From Bacteroidetes bacterium HGW-Bacteroidetes-4 (GTDB lineage: Bacteria; Bacteroidota; Bacteroidia; Bacteroidales; SZUA-534): a stretch of DNA of 64,000 nt. The notes beneath the pieces are model-generated. The model was given only the letters and a program-made list of their open reading frames with translations, searched no databases and was not told the origin of the DNA. A program made the position numbers and the translations under genes. Where the stretch lies: assembly GCA_002840905.1 (NCBI GenBank), contig PHDD01000014.1, forward strand, positions 1 through 64,000, given 5' to 3'. Positions 10,880 to 20,176 of this stretch are shown piece by piece (position 1 is the stretch's first letter; every line of letters starts with the position of its first letter).

Positions 10880-12433
10880 ATGAATAAAATTACAACAAAA
10901 ATCATTCTACTGGCTTTTGGCATGAGTCTCTTTGTAGGAATCGTTTCAGGCCTTGTACTGCTATACTCGTTAAAGCAAACCAACAACACCAACCTGGAAT
11001 TACTGGAACAAAACCTGCGATCCAATTTTGATTTAACAGCAAAAGAACAGGTAGAAACCACCATCAGCCTGATAAAGGCAATTAACGACATGCCTGAAAA
11101 CGACAGTTTTGGCGTTGAAGAAAAAAAGAAACTGGCTGCCGACCTTACCCGGGAATTGCGCTATGGCAAAGATGGTTACTTTTGGATTGATAACGAAAAC
11201 GGGGTAAATGTAGCCCTGCTAGGCCAGGATATAGAAGGAAAAAGCCGTTACGATATGCAGGACAGCCGGGGTTCCTATTTTATTCGTGAAATAATAAAAA
11301 ATGGTATGCAACCTGGCGGGGGTTATACCAACTACTTTTTTCCAAAAAAAGGAAGCGACGTATCCTTGCCAAAACGAAGCTATTCGCTGGCTTACAAAAA
11401 CTTCAACTGGGTGATAGGAACAGGAAATTATGTAGATGACATTGACAATCTGGTAGATTCGTATCACCAGCAAGCCAACAAGGCACTTAACCGAACCCTA
11501 ATAATTATGAGTCTGATTATTCTCGGTCTATTGCTTTTAAGCTTTGTTTTGGCCACTGTTTTGGGAAAACGAATGAGTGCCCCCATTGTCAGCATATCCG
11601 GTAAGATGAAGGAAATTAGTCAGGGAAACTTAATGATTGATATTGATAGTACTCAAAACGATGAAATAGGCGAACTGGCCAAAGCCACCCGCAATATGAT
11701 TGATAAACTCCGCAACATGATTGGACACATCTCAAAAGGCAGCGATGAAATACTCAACGCCAGCGATCAGATGAGTGAAAGCTCGCAGCAATTGAGTCAG
11801 GGTGCTTCAGAACAAGCAGCTTCAACGGAAGAAGTTTCAGCCAGTATGGAACAAATGGTTTCTAATATCCAACAAAATGCCTTAAATTCTCAGGAAACTG
11901 AAAAAATTAGTCAATCGGCCTCCGAAGGAATTAAAAAAGTAACCCAACGCTCTAACGAAAGCTTGATGGCTATTCGGAGTATAACCGATAAAATTAGTGT
12001 GATTAACGATATAGCCGGCCAAACCAATATTTTAGCACTGAATGCAGCTGTGGAAGCAGCCCGTGCCGGAGAACACGGAAAAGGTTTTGCTGTTGTTGCC
12101 GCCGAAGTACGAAAATTAGCCGAAATGAGTGCTAATGCAGCTGTCGAAATCGTTAAGCTTTCGAATAACAGCTTAACCCTTGCTGAAGAAGCCGTTAATA
12201 TACTTGAAACTGTTTTGCCCGAAATTGACAAAACCAACCAATTGGTTCTGGAAATTGCCGCAGCCAGTAATGAGCAAAACGATGGAGCCGATCAAATAAA
12301 TTCAGCCATTCAGCAGCTAAATTCTGTTACCCAGCAAAATGCAGCAGCATCGGAACAATTGGCATCGAGTTCTGAAGAACTTTCGGCTCAGGCTGAAAAC
12401 CTGAAAGAAATTATTTCTTTTTTCAAAGCATAA
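10880..12433 (+). CDS. Methyl-accepting chemotaxis protein with single Cache sensor, HAMP and MCP signalling domain
   Basis: Cache-like '[32 protein letters not shown]...[26 protein letters not shown]'; MCP hairpin '[41 protein letters not shown]'. Confidence 0.92.
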   Translation: MNKITTKIILLAFGMSLFVGIVSGLVLLYSLKQTNNTNLELLEQNLRSNFDLTAKEQVETTISLIKAINDMPENDSFGVEEKKKLAADLTRELRYGKDGYFWIDNENGVNVALLGQDIEGKSRYDMQDSRGSYFIREIIKNGMQPGGGYTNYFFPKKGSDVSLPKRSYSLAYKNFNWVIGTGNYVDDIDNLVDSYHQQANKALNRTLIIMSLIILGLLLLSFVLATVLGKRMSAPIVSISGKMKEISQGNLMIDIDSTQNDEIGELAKATRNMIDKLRNMIGHISKGSDEILNASDQMSESSQQLSQGASEQAASTEEVSASMEQMVSNIQQNALNSQETEKISQSASEGIKKVTQRSNESLMAIRSITDKISVINDIAGQTNILALNAAVEAARAGEHGKGFAVVAAEVRKLAEMSANAAVEIVKLSNNSLTLAEEAVNILETVLPEIDKTNQLVLEIAAASNEQNDGADQINSAIQQLNSVTQQNAAASEQLASSSEELSAQAENLKEIISFFKA

Positions 12434-12445
12434 TAACCAATTAAG

Positions 12446-12485
12446 CCCTAAGATAAAATCCTGATTTGTGTATTTTATCTTAGGG
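12446..12485. terminator. Perfect 14-bp inverted repeat between convergent MCP and sixA genes, probable bidirectional terminator
   Basis: CCCTAAGATAAAAT-12 nt-ATTTTATCTTAGGG; overlaps the sixA stop codon. Confidence 0.7.
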
Positions 12486-12959
12486 ACTAAAAAACCGTTG
12501 CACAACGCCGGTTCCACATTCAATCTGGCTCCAGGAATCCTTTTCAAATGCCAGCACAGCCACAGCAGCCGGTTCAAAAACCACTGAAAATGCCGGAGCA
12601 AGTCGGTGTGCTACGAAAGATAGGGTTGGATTGTGTCCTACAACCATCACTGTTTTATTATTATCATGAATATTATTGAGGAAAGAAAGGAACATAGCCG
12701 TAGTATATTCCTCGTATAAAAAATCCTCAATTTTATGACTTGAAATAGCTAAAACACCGGCAAACAATTTAGCTGTTTGCAAAGCCCTTGTAGCCGAACT
12801 ACTGATAAGCACATCGGGAACAAACCCGGCTTGCTTTAAAACCCCGGCTTGTTTAACAGCACTCGCCTCACCCAGAATGGTTAATTTACGCTCAAAATCG
12901 GGAACTGAAAATGAACTGTTTTGTGCAAGGGAATGTCGGATCAAGACTAAGAATTTCAT
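12480..12959 (-). CDS. sixA: SixA-type phosphohistidine phosphatase (histidine phosphatase family)
   Basis: N-terminal 'LVLIRHSLAQ' RHG-type motif; 'VLISSSATRALQTAKLFAG'; 'VMVVGHNPTLSFVAHRL'. Confidence 0.82.
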   Translation of the reverse strand: MKFLVLIRHSLAQNSSFSVPDFERKLTILGEASAVKQAGVLKQAGFVPDVLISSSATRALQTAKLFAGVLAISSHKIEDFLYEEYTTAMFLSFLNNIHDNNKTVMVVGHNPTLSFVAHRLAPAFSVVFEPAAVAVLAFEKDSWSQIECGTGVVQRFFSP

Positions 12960-13128
12960 ACTCTTTAAATGAATTATTCACCACCAAAATTTGATTCTTT
13001 CAATTTAATCTTAATTTATTAAATCGCTATCAAATCAAACCATTGAAGTAACAAATTAAAAATGGGTCAGTCATTGATTCGAAGTTCATAAAATAATTGA
13101 AATTAATTTAACATTTTTGCCAAAGTTA

Positions 13129-13749
13129 ATGTTGCAATTAAAAAAAGAAGTCGTCATTCAAACAGAAAAACCATACAGAGTGGCACAGAAGTATAAAAAT
13201 ATTCATCAGGAATTAATCGATGCGTGCAAAAATGGGAATTCCAAAGCGCAATTCGAGATTTACAAACTGTACTACAAAGCAATGTACAATACCAGTTTGC
13301 GCCTGTTGAACGATAGCCTGGAAGCCGAGGATGTAATGCAGGAAGCCTTTTTATCGGCCTTTAAAAACCTGCATTCTTATAAAGAAGAGGTGAGTTTTGG
13401 TGCCTGGCTTAAAAAGATTGTGGTAAATCGTTCTTTGGATGTGTTAAAAAAAAGAAGAATCGATCAGGAACCGATTGATGAAAAGCGGCTTGCGGTGGCA
13501 GAGGAAACCGACAGCGAAGTATGGGACGAAACCGAGCAAAAAGTAGCCGAAGTAAAACAAGTTATTGCCCAGCTTCCTGAGAACTATCGCGTGTTAATTA
13601 CCCTTCACTTGCTCGAGGGTTTCGACCACGACGAAATAAGCGAGATTTTGGGAATGACCAATGCCAATGTGCGTACCACTTATTCAAGAGCAAGAAAAAG
13701 ATTACAGGAAATGTTAACAGATAAAAAAAAGAGCATATGGATGAATTAA
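13129..13749 (+). CDS. RNA polymerase ECF-type sigma-70 factor
   Basis: Sigma region 2 'ALRLLNDSLEAEDVMQEAFLSAFKNLHSYKEEVSFGAWLKKIVVNRSLD' and region 4 'LPENYRVLITLHLLEGFDHDEISEILGMTNANVRTTYSRARKRL'. The ORF-track start at 13117 is TTG; ATG at 13129 is more likely. Confidence 0.9.
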   Translation: MLQLKKEVVIQTEKPYRVAQKYKNIHQELIDACKNGNSKAQFEIYKLYYKAMYNTSLRLLNDSLEAEDVMQEAFLSAFKNLHSYKEEVSFGAWLKKIVVNRSLDVLKKRRIDQEPIDEKRLAVAEETDSEVWDETEQKVAEVKQVIAQLPENYRVLITLHLLEGFDHDEISEILGMTNANVRTTYSRARKRLQEMLTDKKKSIWMN

Positions 13750-14282
13750 AAAAACTAATCGATGAAAACCGGACCTTGTTCGATTCTGCAGAACCTTCGA
13801 CCGGGCATTTCGATAGGTTTGAGAAAATGCTCAGGGATCAGCAGGAAACAAAAAGCCGGACCGTTATTTGGCCTACGCTATTAAAAGTTGCGTCAATTGC
13901 CATCTTGGTTGTTTTGTCGGGTTTATACCTTACCGAACACTTTGTGCTCAATAAACAACCCCTGGTAAAAACAAATACGGAGTTTAACGAAGCCCAGCAA
14001 TACTACCTGCAGCAGGTAAACCAGCGGATTGACCAGATAGAGTCGATGGAAAAAGCTTTAACTCCCGAGCAAAAACAAATGCTTATCGACGAAATGACCG
14101 AAATGGACAACCTGTATAAAAAGCTTCAGGCCGACTATAAAGACATGCCCAATGACCCCCGGATTATCCAGGCCATGTTGCAGCATTACCAAATGAAAGT
14201 TGCTGTATTAAACAATATTATAAATAATTTAGACAAAGTTAACCAACTAAACTATACCCACCATGAGAGCGTTGAATTATAA
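13737..14282 (+). CDS. Probable single-TM anti-sigma factor
   Basis: Overlaps the sigma gene by 13 nt; short N-terminal cytosolic part, one TM 'LLKVASIAILVVLSGLYLTEHFVL', coiled-coil C-terminal region. Confidence 0.62.
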   Translation: MDELKKLIDENRTLFDSAEPSTGHFDRFEKMLRDQQETKSRTVIWPTLLKVASIAILVVLSGLYLTEHFVLNKQPLVKTNTEFNEAQQYYLQQVNQRIDQIESMEKALTPEQKQMLIDEMTEMDNLYKKLQADYKDMPNDPRIIQAMLQHYQMKVAVLNNIINNLDKVNQLNYTHHESVEL

Positions 14283-15312
14283 AATGTTAGCCTTTGTACT
14301 GTTGTTAACCACAAGCTTCGGCTTTACTCAGGACACGTACAACAAAAAGTTTCATCAGAGTTTTGATGTGAACAAAGAATCTGTTTTCGATATTACCAAT
14401 AAGTTTGGAAATATTCGCATCGAAAATACCGATGCAGATAACATTACCATCGATGCCGAGATAGTGGTAAAAACCCGCTCGAAGGAAAAAGCCGATAAAA
14501 TAATGGAGCGTATTACCATTACCATCGAAAAAAATGGCAATACCATTACGGCCCTTACCGAGCTCGATGACATTAAAACCAATAATGCCAGTTTTGAAAT
14601 AAACTATACTGTTTTAATGCCTGCATACCTGAACATTAACTTAATTAACAAATACGGCCATGTTACCATTAATGAACTGCATGGCAAAAGCAAATTAGCA
14701 GTTAAATACGGTTCACTGCATGTAAATAAAATTCTGGATGGAAACACCAAACCCTTAAGCAGTGTGGAATTGGGTTATTGCGACCAATCATCGATTAAGG
14801 AATTCAACTGGGGTACGCTCATAATTAAATACTCAAAAATTGAAGTAGAGAAAGGTACTGCCCTGGTAATATCAAGCAAGTATTCACAGTTACAATTAGG
14901 CGAACTATCATCGGTTATTGCCGAAGTGGGATACGACGATTACAAATTTGGAACCATTAACAACCTGGTAATGGAAGCAAAATACTCCAATATCGAAATA
15001 AGGGAGCTAACCAAAAAACTGAAAATCGACAACAAATATGGAGATATTGAAGTAAGTACCATTCCCAAAGGTTTTGAAAGTATTGAAGTAGTTAGTAAAT
15101 ACGCATCCATTGAATTAGGACTTGCACCCGATGCCAGTTATCAGTTAGATGCCAGCACGAGCTATGCCGACATTAAATACCCTGACATTCAGATTAGCGA
15201 ACGAATTAAAGGCGATTTTGGAACACAAATTAAAGGTATGGTTGGTAATAAAACAAGCAAAGCAACAGTGATAGTAAGAAGCGAATACGGCGATATTGAT
15301 TTGACCCCTTAA
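14263..15312 (+). CDS. DUF4097-like (beta-helical, putative adhesin) exported protein
   Basis: Signal peptide; repeated short motif 'NKFGNIRIENTDADNITIDAEI', 'NKYGHVTINELHGKSKLAVKYGSLHV', 'NKYGDIEVSTI', 'SEYGDIDLTP'. Overlaps the upstream gene by 20 nt. Confidence 0.65.
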   Translation: MRALNYKMLAFVLLLTTSFGFTQDTYNKKFHQSFDVNKESVFDITNKFGNIRIENTDADNITIDAEIVVKTRSKEKADKIMERITITIEKNGNTITALTELDDIKTNNASFEINYTVLMPAYLNINLINKYGHVTINELHGKSKLAVKYGSLHVNKILDGNTKPLSSVELGYCDQSSIKEFNWGTLIIKYSKIEVEKGTALVISSKYSQLQLGELSSVIAEVGYDDYKFGTINNLVMEAKYSNIEIRELTKKLKIDNKYGDIEVSTIPKGFESIEVVSKYASIELGLAPDASYQLDASTSYADIKYPDIQISERIKGDFGTQIKGMVGNKTSKATVIVRSEYGDIDLTP

Positions 15313-15334
15313 AACTCACGTTATATACACTGAT

Positions 15335-15368
15335 AAAAAACCTCCGGTATGGTTCCGGAGGTTTTTTT
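15335..15368. terminator. Bidirectional rho-independent terminator
   Basis: AAAAAACCTCCGG-TATGGTT-CCGGAGGTTTTTTT. Confidence 0.88.
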
Positions 15369-15383
15369 ATAGCTGATTACAAA

Positions 15384-16964
15384 CTAACAAAACAAGTCAG
15401 AAACCATTTCCTGCGAAAAAATATCTTTTTCGTATAAATGTTCAGCCCTTAGCAAATCGTTTAGCTCTTTTACCGGATTAAAAGTACCTATGGGCACCTC
15501 AACAAAAATGGTATTCCAGTTAGCCATGGCCCCATTCCACAATCCGGGCAGTTCCAGAGCTTTAATGGCTTTCCCATCTACACTTTTTTCACTAATAAAA
15601 CCGGTCTGATTATCAACAAAAAGGCTTAGGTCGTACTTTTTCCCTTTAAAATTACGGGTATAACAAACCAAATCAACGGGATTAAAATGGGTTGCCCGTC
15701 CCATAATTTCTTTTTGATAATCGACAAATTGTGAACCTTCAATTATCTGTAAGGAACGGGAACCATCGGCATTGGCTACCCAAAACGGTCCCCCACCCGG
15801 CTCTCCTTCGTTACGCACCATACCGCAAACCCGGTAAGGCCGGTCAAGCACTTTCAACAAATATTCCTGTTTTTCTTTAGGCCCAAATTCGGTATATTGT
15901 TCCGGAAGCTTAAAGTAAAGCCGCTTTTCAATAAATTCTTCGGTCTTTTGCAGGCGTTCGGTATTGGTCTTTTTCTTAAGTTTGCTGTAAAGCGATTCTG
16001 CCTGAAGGTAGGTTTCGAGCAATACCCCGCCCAGCACTTTTTTGTAATTGTAAGTTTCTTCTTTAAGCCGATCCTGTACAATATTGTCGATGTTTTTAAT
16101 AAAAATCAAATCGGCTTTTATTTCATTCAAATTATGGATTAAAGCCCCATGTCCTCCAGGCCTGAATATGAGGTTTCCACTCTCATCCCGCACCGGTTGA
16201 TTGTCCATATCAACTGCAATAGTATCGGTTGCCGGTTTTTGTACGCTAAAATCAATTTGGTATTTTACTTTGAATCGATTTTGATATACCGGAACAACAG
16301 CTGCCAAATGCTCTCTAAACAATTCCAAATGGTCGGGTGAAACAGTGAAATGCAAATAAACCTTTTTACCTGAATTGGCATAAGCGGCACCTTCTATCAA
16401 ATGTTCTTCAACCGGTGTACGATCGCCAGTTTCGGTGCGGTGAAATTTTATTAAGCCCTTGGGTAAATTTCCATAATTCAGCCCTTTTTCGCTCAAGAGT
16501 AAACCAAGTAAAAAAACAATATCTTTTTGCTTCGAAATCTCATCCCAGTTTTTCCCACTTTTCAGCATTGTTTCGTCCAAATCATTAAAAAAAGCAAACT
16601 TTTTGAGGTTTTTACACAGGTAATTGAAGGAATAAAAATCTTTTTCAGCCATCAATTTAAGGTATTCTTCTTCGGACCCACTGTATGTGTTTAAAATTTC
16701 ATAAAGCTTTTTAAACATGCGTGTTGCAGCCCCCGATGCCGGCACAAATTTCAGTTTTTTCAGGCGCTTCGACTTTTTCTCATACAAAGTAATCAGTTCG
16801 TCCATTCGTTTATCAGTAAACTGACGAATACCGTCTTTTACCAGAGCCGGTTTTATAATTTCGAGTGGAGGAAACCCTTTTTCAAATTGTTGTATTTGTT
16901 TTTCAACCTGTTTGGTCGTAATTCCTTTTTTATCCAACAGATTAGCATCGTTTGCTGTTAACAT
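15384..16964 (-). CDS. DUF4301 family protein
   Basis: Length and motifs of the Bacteroidota DUF4301 family ('KFVPASGAATRMFKKLYEIL', 'FRPGGHGALIHNLNEI'). Confidence 0.82.
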   Translation of the reverse strand: MLTANDANLLDKKGITTKQVEKQIQQFEKGFPPLEIIKPALVKDGIRQFTDKRMDELITLYEKKSKRLKKLKFVPASGAATRMFKKLYEILNTYSGSEEEYLKLMAEKDFYSFNYLCKNLKKFAFFNDLDETMLKSGKNWDEISKQKDIVFLLGLLLSEKGLNYGNLPKGLIKFHRTETGDRTPVEEHLIEGAAYANSGKKVYLHFTVSPDHLELFREHLAAVVPVYQNRFKVKYQIDFSVQKPATDTIAVDMDNQPVRDESGNLIFRPGGHGALIHNLNEIKADLIFIKNIDNIVQDRLKEETYNYKKVLGGVLLETYLQAESLYSKLKKKTNTERLQKTEEFIEKRLYFKLPEQYTEFGPKEKQEYLLKVLDRPYRVCGMVRNEGEPGGGPFWVANADGSRSLQIIEGSQFVDYQKEIMGRATHFNPVDLVCYTRNFKGKKYDLSLFVDNQTGFISEKSVDGKAIKALELPGLWNGAMANWNTIFVEVPIGTFNPVKELNDLLRAEHLYEKDIFSQEMVSDLFC

Positions 16965-17218
16965 AACATTACATTTTAAGATAGAAACCCCCTAAAGGTT
17001 TATGATAATACGGCTATCAAATTTACAATATATAAATAACAATAAGCCAAATTCTTTTAGTTTATTCCTTTTTCAGCCAGGTAAAACCAAACAGGAATCA
17101 GCTAAAACAAATCAAACACCAGGTAGTAAAAAAATATTTATGTTGAAATATACTGGATTTATAAAATATTTTTATAGCTTTATGATATTATTTTAATATT
17201 ATTTTAAATTTTATTGCC

Positions 17219-18073
17219 ATGAAAAATGAAAAAGAATTTAAAGCAGTAAATGGCTACCTGGCCTTTTTTGTGATGCTATTGATTGTTGCCGCTTCGTTAC
17301 TGGCAATTATCTTCTTAAAGTTACTATTAATGCTTATTGTTCTGGTTGTTACCCTGGTTTGTTTTGCCGGACTGGTTACTGTAAACCCAAACGAATCGGC
17401 TGTATTGGTGCTTTTTGGAAAATACATGGGTACCATTAAGGACAATGGATTTTTTTGGACAAACCCACTGTATATCAGGAAAAAAATCTCATTGCGTGCC
17501 CGAAATTTTGACATGGAACCTATTAAAGTGAACGACAAAGTCGGTAATCCGATTATGATTGGGATTGTATTAGTTTGGAAAGTAGAGGATACCTTTAAAG
17601 CTTCTTTTGAAGTAGATGAATACGAGCATTTTGTGCGGGTACAAAGTGAAGCAGCGCTCCGAAAACTTGCCGGTCATTATCCGTATGATAACTTTGAAGA
17701 CGAAAATGCTGACATTACTTTGCGGGCAGGTGGTGAAGAAATTAATGAAAAACTGGAACTTGAACTAAAGGAACGCCTTGATATCGCAGGTATTTATGTG
17801 ATTGAAGCGCGTATTAATTACATTGCCTATGCCCAGGAAATTGCCGGAGCCATGCTTAAACGTCAGCAGGCTACTGCTGTGGTCGCCGCCCGTTCAAAGA
17901 TTGTTGAAGGAGCCGTGGGCATGGTACAAATGGCATTGGAACAACTCAAAGAAAAAGAAATAATTGATATGGATGATGAGAAAAAAGCGGCCATGGTGAG
18001 CAATTTAATGGTAGTACTTTGCAGTGAAGAATCGGCCCGGCCTATAGTAAACGCAGGCACCTTACATCATTAA
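17219..18073 (+). CDS. SPFH-domain (stomatin/prohibitin-like) membrane protein
   Basis: N-terminal TM pair then 'VTVNPNESAVLVLFGKYMGTIKDNGFFWTNPLYIRKKISLRARNFD' and 'RLDIAGIYVIEARINYIAYAQEIAGAMLKRQQATAVVAAR'. Confidence 0.88.
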   Translation: MKNEKEFKAVNGYLAFFVMLLIVAASLLAIIFLKLLLMLIVLVVTLVCFAGLVTVNPNESAVLVLFGKYMGTIKDNGFFWTNPLYIRKKISLRARNFDMEPIKVNDKVGNPIMIGIVLVWKVEDTFKASFEVDEYEHFVRVQSEAALRKLAGHYPYDNFEDENADITLRAGGEEINEKLELELKERLDIAGIYVIEARINYIAYAQEIAGAMLKRQQATAVVAARSKIVEGAVGMVQMALEQLKEKEIIDMDDEKKAAMVSNLMVVLCSEESARPIVNAGTLHH

Positions 18074-18133
18074 AAAAGTTCCGCTTACCTTTGGAAACAG
18101 CTTATTTTATTAAAATACCTGGAGAATACAATT

Positions 18134-18319
18134 ATGAGCAAAAAGAAACAGTTTGTATTACGTATCGATTCGGAAAAATACGAGGCATTGGAAAAGTGGG
18201 CGGCTGATGAATTCCGGAGTGTAAACGGACAACTGGAATGGCTCATCGACAAAGCACTGAAGCAAGCCGGTCGACTCAGAAAAACAGGCAACGAAAACAG
18301 TGAGCAGGAGAGCATTTAA
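18134..18319 (+). CDS. Small ribbon-helix-helix (Arc-like) protein
   Basis: 61 aa, 'KKQFVLRIDSEKYEALEKWAADEFRSVNGQLEWLIDKALKQAG'; Arc-type beta-helix-helix pattern. Confidence 0.78.
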   Translation: MSKKKQFVLRIDSEKYEALEKWAADEFRSVNGQLEWLIDKALKQAGRLRKTGNENSEQESI

Positions 18320-18352
18320 TAAACACACCCTTATATACACAGTTTCTGTCAG

Positions 18353-18396
18353 ATAAATAACAGGCTTTATCGTAAAGGTAAAGCCTGATTTATTTA
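18353..18396. terminator. Rho-independent terminator
   Basis: AATAACAGGCTTTA-loop-TAAAGCCTGATTTATT. Confidence 0.75.
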
Positions 18397-19286
18397 ATCG
18401 CCTTTTTATTTACCCAGCGGTTTAAAAATATCGAAGAAATAATCAGTACCAAACCAATTAAAGTGGTCAGGTAAATATGCTCTTTTAATACCATCCTTAT
18501 AAAAAACAAAGAAATAAAAGGCGACAAAAATACGTAATTGCTTATTTTATCAGTGCGTTCGGTAAGCTTCATAGCGGTTAGCCAAATAACAAAGGTTATT
18601 CCCATTTCAAAAAAACCGCTGTACAAAACCGCTGCCCAGGCAATCATTGGAACGTGGTAATCCCAGGGAATTATCAGGGCCAGAGGAATGGAAAGTAAAA
18701 ATCCTGTGGAAAAATTCAAAAACAGGTTTACTACCGGATCAACTGCCGATTTGGTATTAATAATCCAGAAACCAGCCCAAATTACCGAGGTGCTTATTGC
18801 CAGTATAACACCAAAAGGTTCCGCAGGTTGTAAGGGCCAGGGTTGCCCTTGCGCAGCAATCAGGTAAACACCTGCAAAGCCTACCAAAAGGGTGGATAAA
18901 CCTTTCAAATTAAGCTTTTGTCCCAAAAAGGGAACCGACATTAATACCAGCACAATGGGCCAGGTATAATTCAGTGCCTGGGCTATCTGTGCCGGTAAAA
19001 TGGAGTAGGCTTTAAAAAGCATCAGGTAATAAAGAAAGGGGTTAAGCATACCTCCAAAAACCCCAATCATCAAATCACTTTTACTTAGGCCGCTCAGTAA
19101 CTTTAACTTTTGCTGAAAAACTAAGGTGAAAAATGCCACCAACACCGAAATGACAATACTAATAAACAAAAAATGAATGTAATGAAAGGTTTTTAATCCG
19201 GTTTTAAAAGCCACTGCTACGGTTGACCAAAACAAAACTGCCAGCAAGGCAAATAGTAAAGCTTTATTTTGTTTGCTCATATCCAA
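18390..19286 (-). CDS. EamA/DMT-family transporter
   Basis: Ten hydrophobic segments, 'ALLAVLFWSTVAVAFKTGLK', duplicated EamA layout. Confidence 0.85.
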   Translation of the reverse strand: MDMSKQNKALLFALLAVLFWSTVAVAFKTGLKTFHYIHFLFISIVISVLVAFFTLVFQQKLKLLSGLSKSDLMIGVFGGMLNPFLYYLMLFKAYSILPAQIAQALNYTWPIVLVLMSVPFLGQKLNLKGLSTLLVGFAGVYLIAAQGQPWPLQPAEPFGVILAISTSVIWAGFWIINTKSAVDPVVNLFLNFSTGFLLSIPLALIIPWDYHVPMIAWAAVLYSGFFEMGITFVIWLTAMKLTERTDKISNYVFLSPFISLFFIRMVLKEHIYLTTLIGLVLIISSIFLNRWVNKKAIK

Positions 19287-19289
19287 GGT

Positions 19290-19892
19290 TTAAAACGACA
19301 AAATAAAAGTTACTAAAACAGGAACCAAAATGGTTAGTACCACCCCACTAAAAACGGCCATCAGTCCGTACTTGTTTCCCGAAACCCGGGTAATTATTGG
19401 TAAAGTAGTGTCCATGGCTGTAGCTCCTCCGCTCACAACCGGTGCCAATTTGCCAAAAGTCAATGCCAATGCCGGGGCAAACAACAAGGTAAAAATCTCG
19501 CGAATAACATTAGCCAGTAAGGCTATGGTGCCCAGGGTTTCGCTGTGCATTTCACTAATTAAAATACTCGATAAACTGTAATAGCCAAAACCGGCACCTA
19601 CTGCTGCCGATTCAGCTACCGATAAATCGTCAACAAGCAGGGCAAAAAGGGCTGTGGAACCTATGCTTCCAACAATAACGGTAAGTGGAACCAACAGAAT
19701 TTTCAGGTTAACCTTACGCAATACATCCAGGGCTTCTTTATCACCACCGAGCCCCACGCCTACCACGAACATAAGCAAATACAAAATATAAGTACTAAAT
19801 TCCTGATGCAATAAAAATTCGGGAATCCATTGCGAATAGCTGGCTAACAAACCTGCAATAAAAAAAAGGACAATAAATAAACTATCTTTCAT
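19290..19892 (-). CDS. LysO-family (lysine exporter) C-terminal membrane protein
   Basis: 'FVVGVGLGGDKEALDVLRKVNLKILLVPLTVIVGSIGSTALFALL...AVGAGFGYYSLSSILISE'. Confidence 0.82.
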   Translation of the reverse strand: MKDSLFIVLFFIAGLLASYSQWIPEFLLHQEFSTYILYLLMFVVGVGLGGDKEALDVLRKVNLKILLVPLTVIVGSIGSTALFALLVDDLSVAESAAVGAGFGYYSLSSILISEMHSETLGTIALLANVIREIFTLLFAPALALTFGKLAPVVSGGATAMDTTLPIITRVSGNKYGLMAVFSGVVLTILVPVLVTFILSF

Positions 19893-20166
19893 CGTCAGCC
19901 GATTTAAAAAACAAGCGATATACTACCCACGATAAAACTACACTACCCAATATGGCCACCAGAGCCAGTTGAAGGCCACGAAAACCAATGGTGTCGAGGT
20001 TTTCCATGATTTGCGGGTTGTTTCCCACACCAATTCCCATAAAAAACAACAATAGAAATATAATCCAAAGCGTAGCTTTGTTTGTATATTGAAGCCAGGT
20101 TTTGCGCGAACGCATCAAATAACCAACCCCAATACCTACTGCCATTATAATCAGAACTGTATGCAT
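19882..20166 (-). CDS. LysO-family N-terminal membrane protein
   Basis: 'GVGYLMRSRKTWLQYTNKATLWIIFLLLFFMGIGVGNNPQIMENLDTIG'; overlaps the next ORF by 11 nt. Confidence 0.75.
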   Translation of the reverse strand: MHTVLIIMAVGIGVGYLMRSRKTWLQYTNKATLWIIFLLLFFMGIGVGNNPQIMENLDTIGFRGLQLALVAILGSVVLSWVVYRLFFKSADDER

Positions 20167-20176
20167 GTGAATTCAT

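Noticed and set aside
17002-17196. 64-aa ORF upstream of the SPFH gene
   Set aside because: AT-rich intergenic translation (MIIRLSNLQYINNNKPNSFSLFLF...) with low-complexity character and no recognisable motif.
18134-18319. Toxin-antitoxin module based on the Arc-like protein
   Set aside because: No toxin-like small gene next to it; the neighbours are an SPFH protein and a DMT transporter on the opposite strand.
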